Source: Alphaproteobacteria bacterium
GTDB taxonomy: Bacteria > Pseudomonadota > Alphaproteobacteria > Micavibrionales > UBA1664
Reading direction: 5' to 3'
NCBI GenBank assembly: GCA_030427215.1
Contig: JAUHXB010000042.1
Coordinates: forward strand, 1-8,407
DNA length: 8,407 nucleotides
Shown here piece after piece: positions 7,242 to 8,407 of the stretch. The number at the start of each line of letters is the position of its first letter. Within the stretch, counting starts at the first letter, position 1. The notes beneath the pieces were generated by a model that was not told the DNA's origin, searched no databases, and worked only from the letters and a program-made list of their open reading frames with translations. A program made the position numbers and the translations under genes.

Positions 7242-7749
7242 CTGTTTCTACGATTTCTGAATTGGTTGACCCAAGGTTTAAAATTGATGTCACATAATAC
7301 CCATTAATGGTCATCAACATCAAGGCAACAGTGAATAAGGGTAAGAGGATCATATTACTAAGCGCGCGGGATTTTGAAAATTCAATTTGCTTTTCTTCCG
7401 CTGTTTTTGAGCGCAGATGAGAAAATAATAGCAACCCCAAGAATAAAAAGACAAATCGCACATTCCAAAACACCGCCAAGAACGGCGATATGATCAATAT
7501 AAGGCTAAAAACACGGTTTAATATCGGGTGATTTTGGCTAAGGCTAAAGCGGTCTTGCCTTGCAAATGCGCCATAGGTTGCGGAGGCACAAATATAAAAT
7601 GTTGCCGCCCAAAACACAATTTCGCTGGCCAGATAATGGAGTTTTTCAACCGCCTCAACCGATAATCCACCAATGGAATTGTTGACGGGCGTCGTTAAAA
7701 TAACAAATAAAATCGTATATATGATTGCGGCAACCAAAACATCCTTCAT
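7228..7749 (-). CDS. Multi-pass membrane protein of unknown function between nuoE and nuoF
   Basis: The 173-residue product is very hydrophobic, with about five predicted membrane segments (near residues 4-20, 39-60, 79-94, 96-112 and 131-155). A charged cytoplasmic-type loop (SKTAEEKQ, 114-121) lies before the last segment. The C-terminus is polar. I recognise no family or catalytic motif; the two aromatic-rich regions ([19 protein letters not shown]) look structural. The start lies 3 bases after the nuoE TAG, with GAAGG about 11 bases upstream. The end overlaps nuoF by 14 bp. Unidentified ORFs between complex I genes are known in Paracoccus and Rhodobacter clusters, but I cannot say this one is homologous to them. 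The gene is real on position and membrane pattern; the function is open. Confidence 0.8.
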   Translation of the reverse strand: MKDVLVAAIIYTILFVILTTPVNNSIGGLSVEAVEKLHYLASEIVFWAATFYICASATYGAFARQDRFSLSQNHPILNRVFSLILIISPFLAVFWNVRFVFLFLGLLLFSHLRSKTAEEKQIEFSKSRALSNMILLPLFTVALMLMTINGYYVTSILNLGSTNSEIVETDVSR

Positions 7750-7752
7750 ACC

Positions 7753-8397
7753 CTAAACAACCTTCGCTTTTTTAGCCTCGGCCTGTAACGATGTTGGACC
7801 ATCACTATTCATTGAATTAATACGTCCATTTTGTGGACCTTTTTCAGGAAGCTTCCCTTTTTTCATACCTTCGATTAATTCATCCATTTTTTCAGGGGTT
7901 AAATCCTCAAAATAATCATCATTAATTTGCACCATTGGGGCATTCACACATGCGCCCATACATTCGACCTCGGTTAATGTGAATTTTTGATCCTTTGTCG
8001 TTTGTCCCATCTTTACCCCTGTGGCCTTTTCCGCGGCCTTCACAACGTCCGCTGACCCGCGCAACCAACATGGTGTTGTTGTGCAACATTGAATGTTATA
8101 TTTTCCAACGGGAGCCAGATTATACATGGTGTAAAATGTTGCGACCTCGTAAACCTTCATATCGGGAACATCCAAAATGCGGGCAATTTCCTTCATTGCC
8201 GCCTCAGGAATCCAACCACCGCCTTTTTTTTCTGTTTCTGCCATTTGGCGTTGCGCCAAATCCAATAAGGGCATAATCGCGCTTTTCTGTTTTCCTTTTG
8301 GATATCGGGAAATAATGTCTTTGATGGTTTTTTCATTCGCCTTAGTAAAAGAAAATGATTTCGGCTGGTCTTTTTGTGGGGCAATAACTGGTTTCAT
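7753..8397 (-). CDS. nuoE: NADH-quinone oxidoreductase subunit E (NuoE / Nqo2, 24 kDa subunit)
   Basis: NuoE is a thioredoxin-fold peripheral subunit that binds 2Fe-2S cluster N1a next to the FMN site of NuoF. Numbering from the ATG at 8397, the four ligands are Cys105 and Cys110 (CTTTPCWLRG), and Cys146 and Cys150 (ECMGACVNAP). VPDMKVYEVATFYTMYNLAP (77-96) is the typical helix preceding them. The tail with GPQNGR and TSLQ matches the extension shared by alphaproteobacteria and mitochondria. The product is 214 residues. The reading frame stays open upstream (TTG at 8403) to the window edge, so a longer N-terminus cannot be excluded. However, the ATG gives the usual short N-terminal region. 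Only ten bases before it are visible, so its ribosome site is unknown. nuoD would be expected just upstream. Confidence 0.96.
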   Translation of the reverse strand: MKPVIAPQKDQPKSFSFTKANEKTIKDIISRYPKGKQKSAIMPLLDLAQRQMAETEKKGGGWIPEAAMKEIARILDVPDMKVYEVATFYTMYNLAPVGKYNIQCCTTTPCWLRGSADVVKAAEKATGVKMGQTTKDQKFTLTEVECMGACVNAPMVQINDDYFEDLTPEKMDELIEGMKKGKLPEKGPQNGRINSMNSDGPTSLQAEAKKAKVV

Positions 8398-8407
8398 AAA
8401 CAACAGG

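Noticed and set aside
8398..8403. nuoE start at TTG 8403
   Set aside because: An ATG two codons later gives the usual short N-terminal region; the frame is open to the window edge, so this remains slightly uncertain.
1..8407. CRISPR array, tRNA, insertion sequence or long direct repeats
   Set aside because: No regularly spaced repeats, cloverleaf-like sequence, transposase or terminal inverted repeats were seen.

Overview
The window carries part of a respiratory complex I (nuo) operon from what is most likely an alphaproteobacterium with a moderately AT-rich genome. The NuoE C-terminal tail (GPQNGR ... TSLQ) matches the tail shared by alphaproteobacterial and mitochondrial 24 kDa subunits. 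NuoG lacks the extra Cys set of cluster N7, and the order E-F-G-H with unrelated genes in between recalls the Paracoccus and Rhodobacter clusters. I cannot assign an order or genus from sequence alone. All ten supported genes lie on the minus strand, so transcription runs from high to low coordinates.

From 8397 down to 1796 there is one tightly packed transcription unit: nuoE, a multi-pass membrane protein of unknown function, nuoF, a DUF805 membrane protein, nuoG, a MazG-like nucleotide pyrophosphohydrolase, a small secreted two-cysteine protein, and nuoH. Junctions are 2-3 bp gaps or 4-14 bp overlaps, including two ATGA stop/start overlaps, so translational coupling is likely. NuoE, NuoF and NuoG form the NADH-oxidising arm (FMN and the Fe-S clusters that pass electrons on). 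NuoH is the membrane subunit that helps form the quinone site. The four intercalated genes are not complex I subunits by sequence. The position after nuoH, where nuoI is expected, is taken by an unrelated gene, so nuoI-N must lie elsewhere or be absent.

From 1795 to 576 there is a separate unit: a good sigma70-type promoter (TTGACA, 18 bp, TAAATT) with a small palindrome at the start region, a RimK-family ATP-grasp ligase, and a 172-bp AT-rich spacer ending in a strong hairpin terminator at 555-575. Below it lies a lower-GC gene of unknown function (102-503), followed by a weaker terminator-like hairpin at 44-70.

I see no tRNA, rRNA, CRISPR array, insertion sequence or phage structural gene. 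The most interesting feature is the set of four non-subunit genes coupled to the nuo genes, especially the MazG-like enzyme and the secreted protein between nuoG and nuoH, and the interruption of the operon after nuoH.
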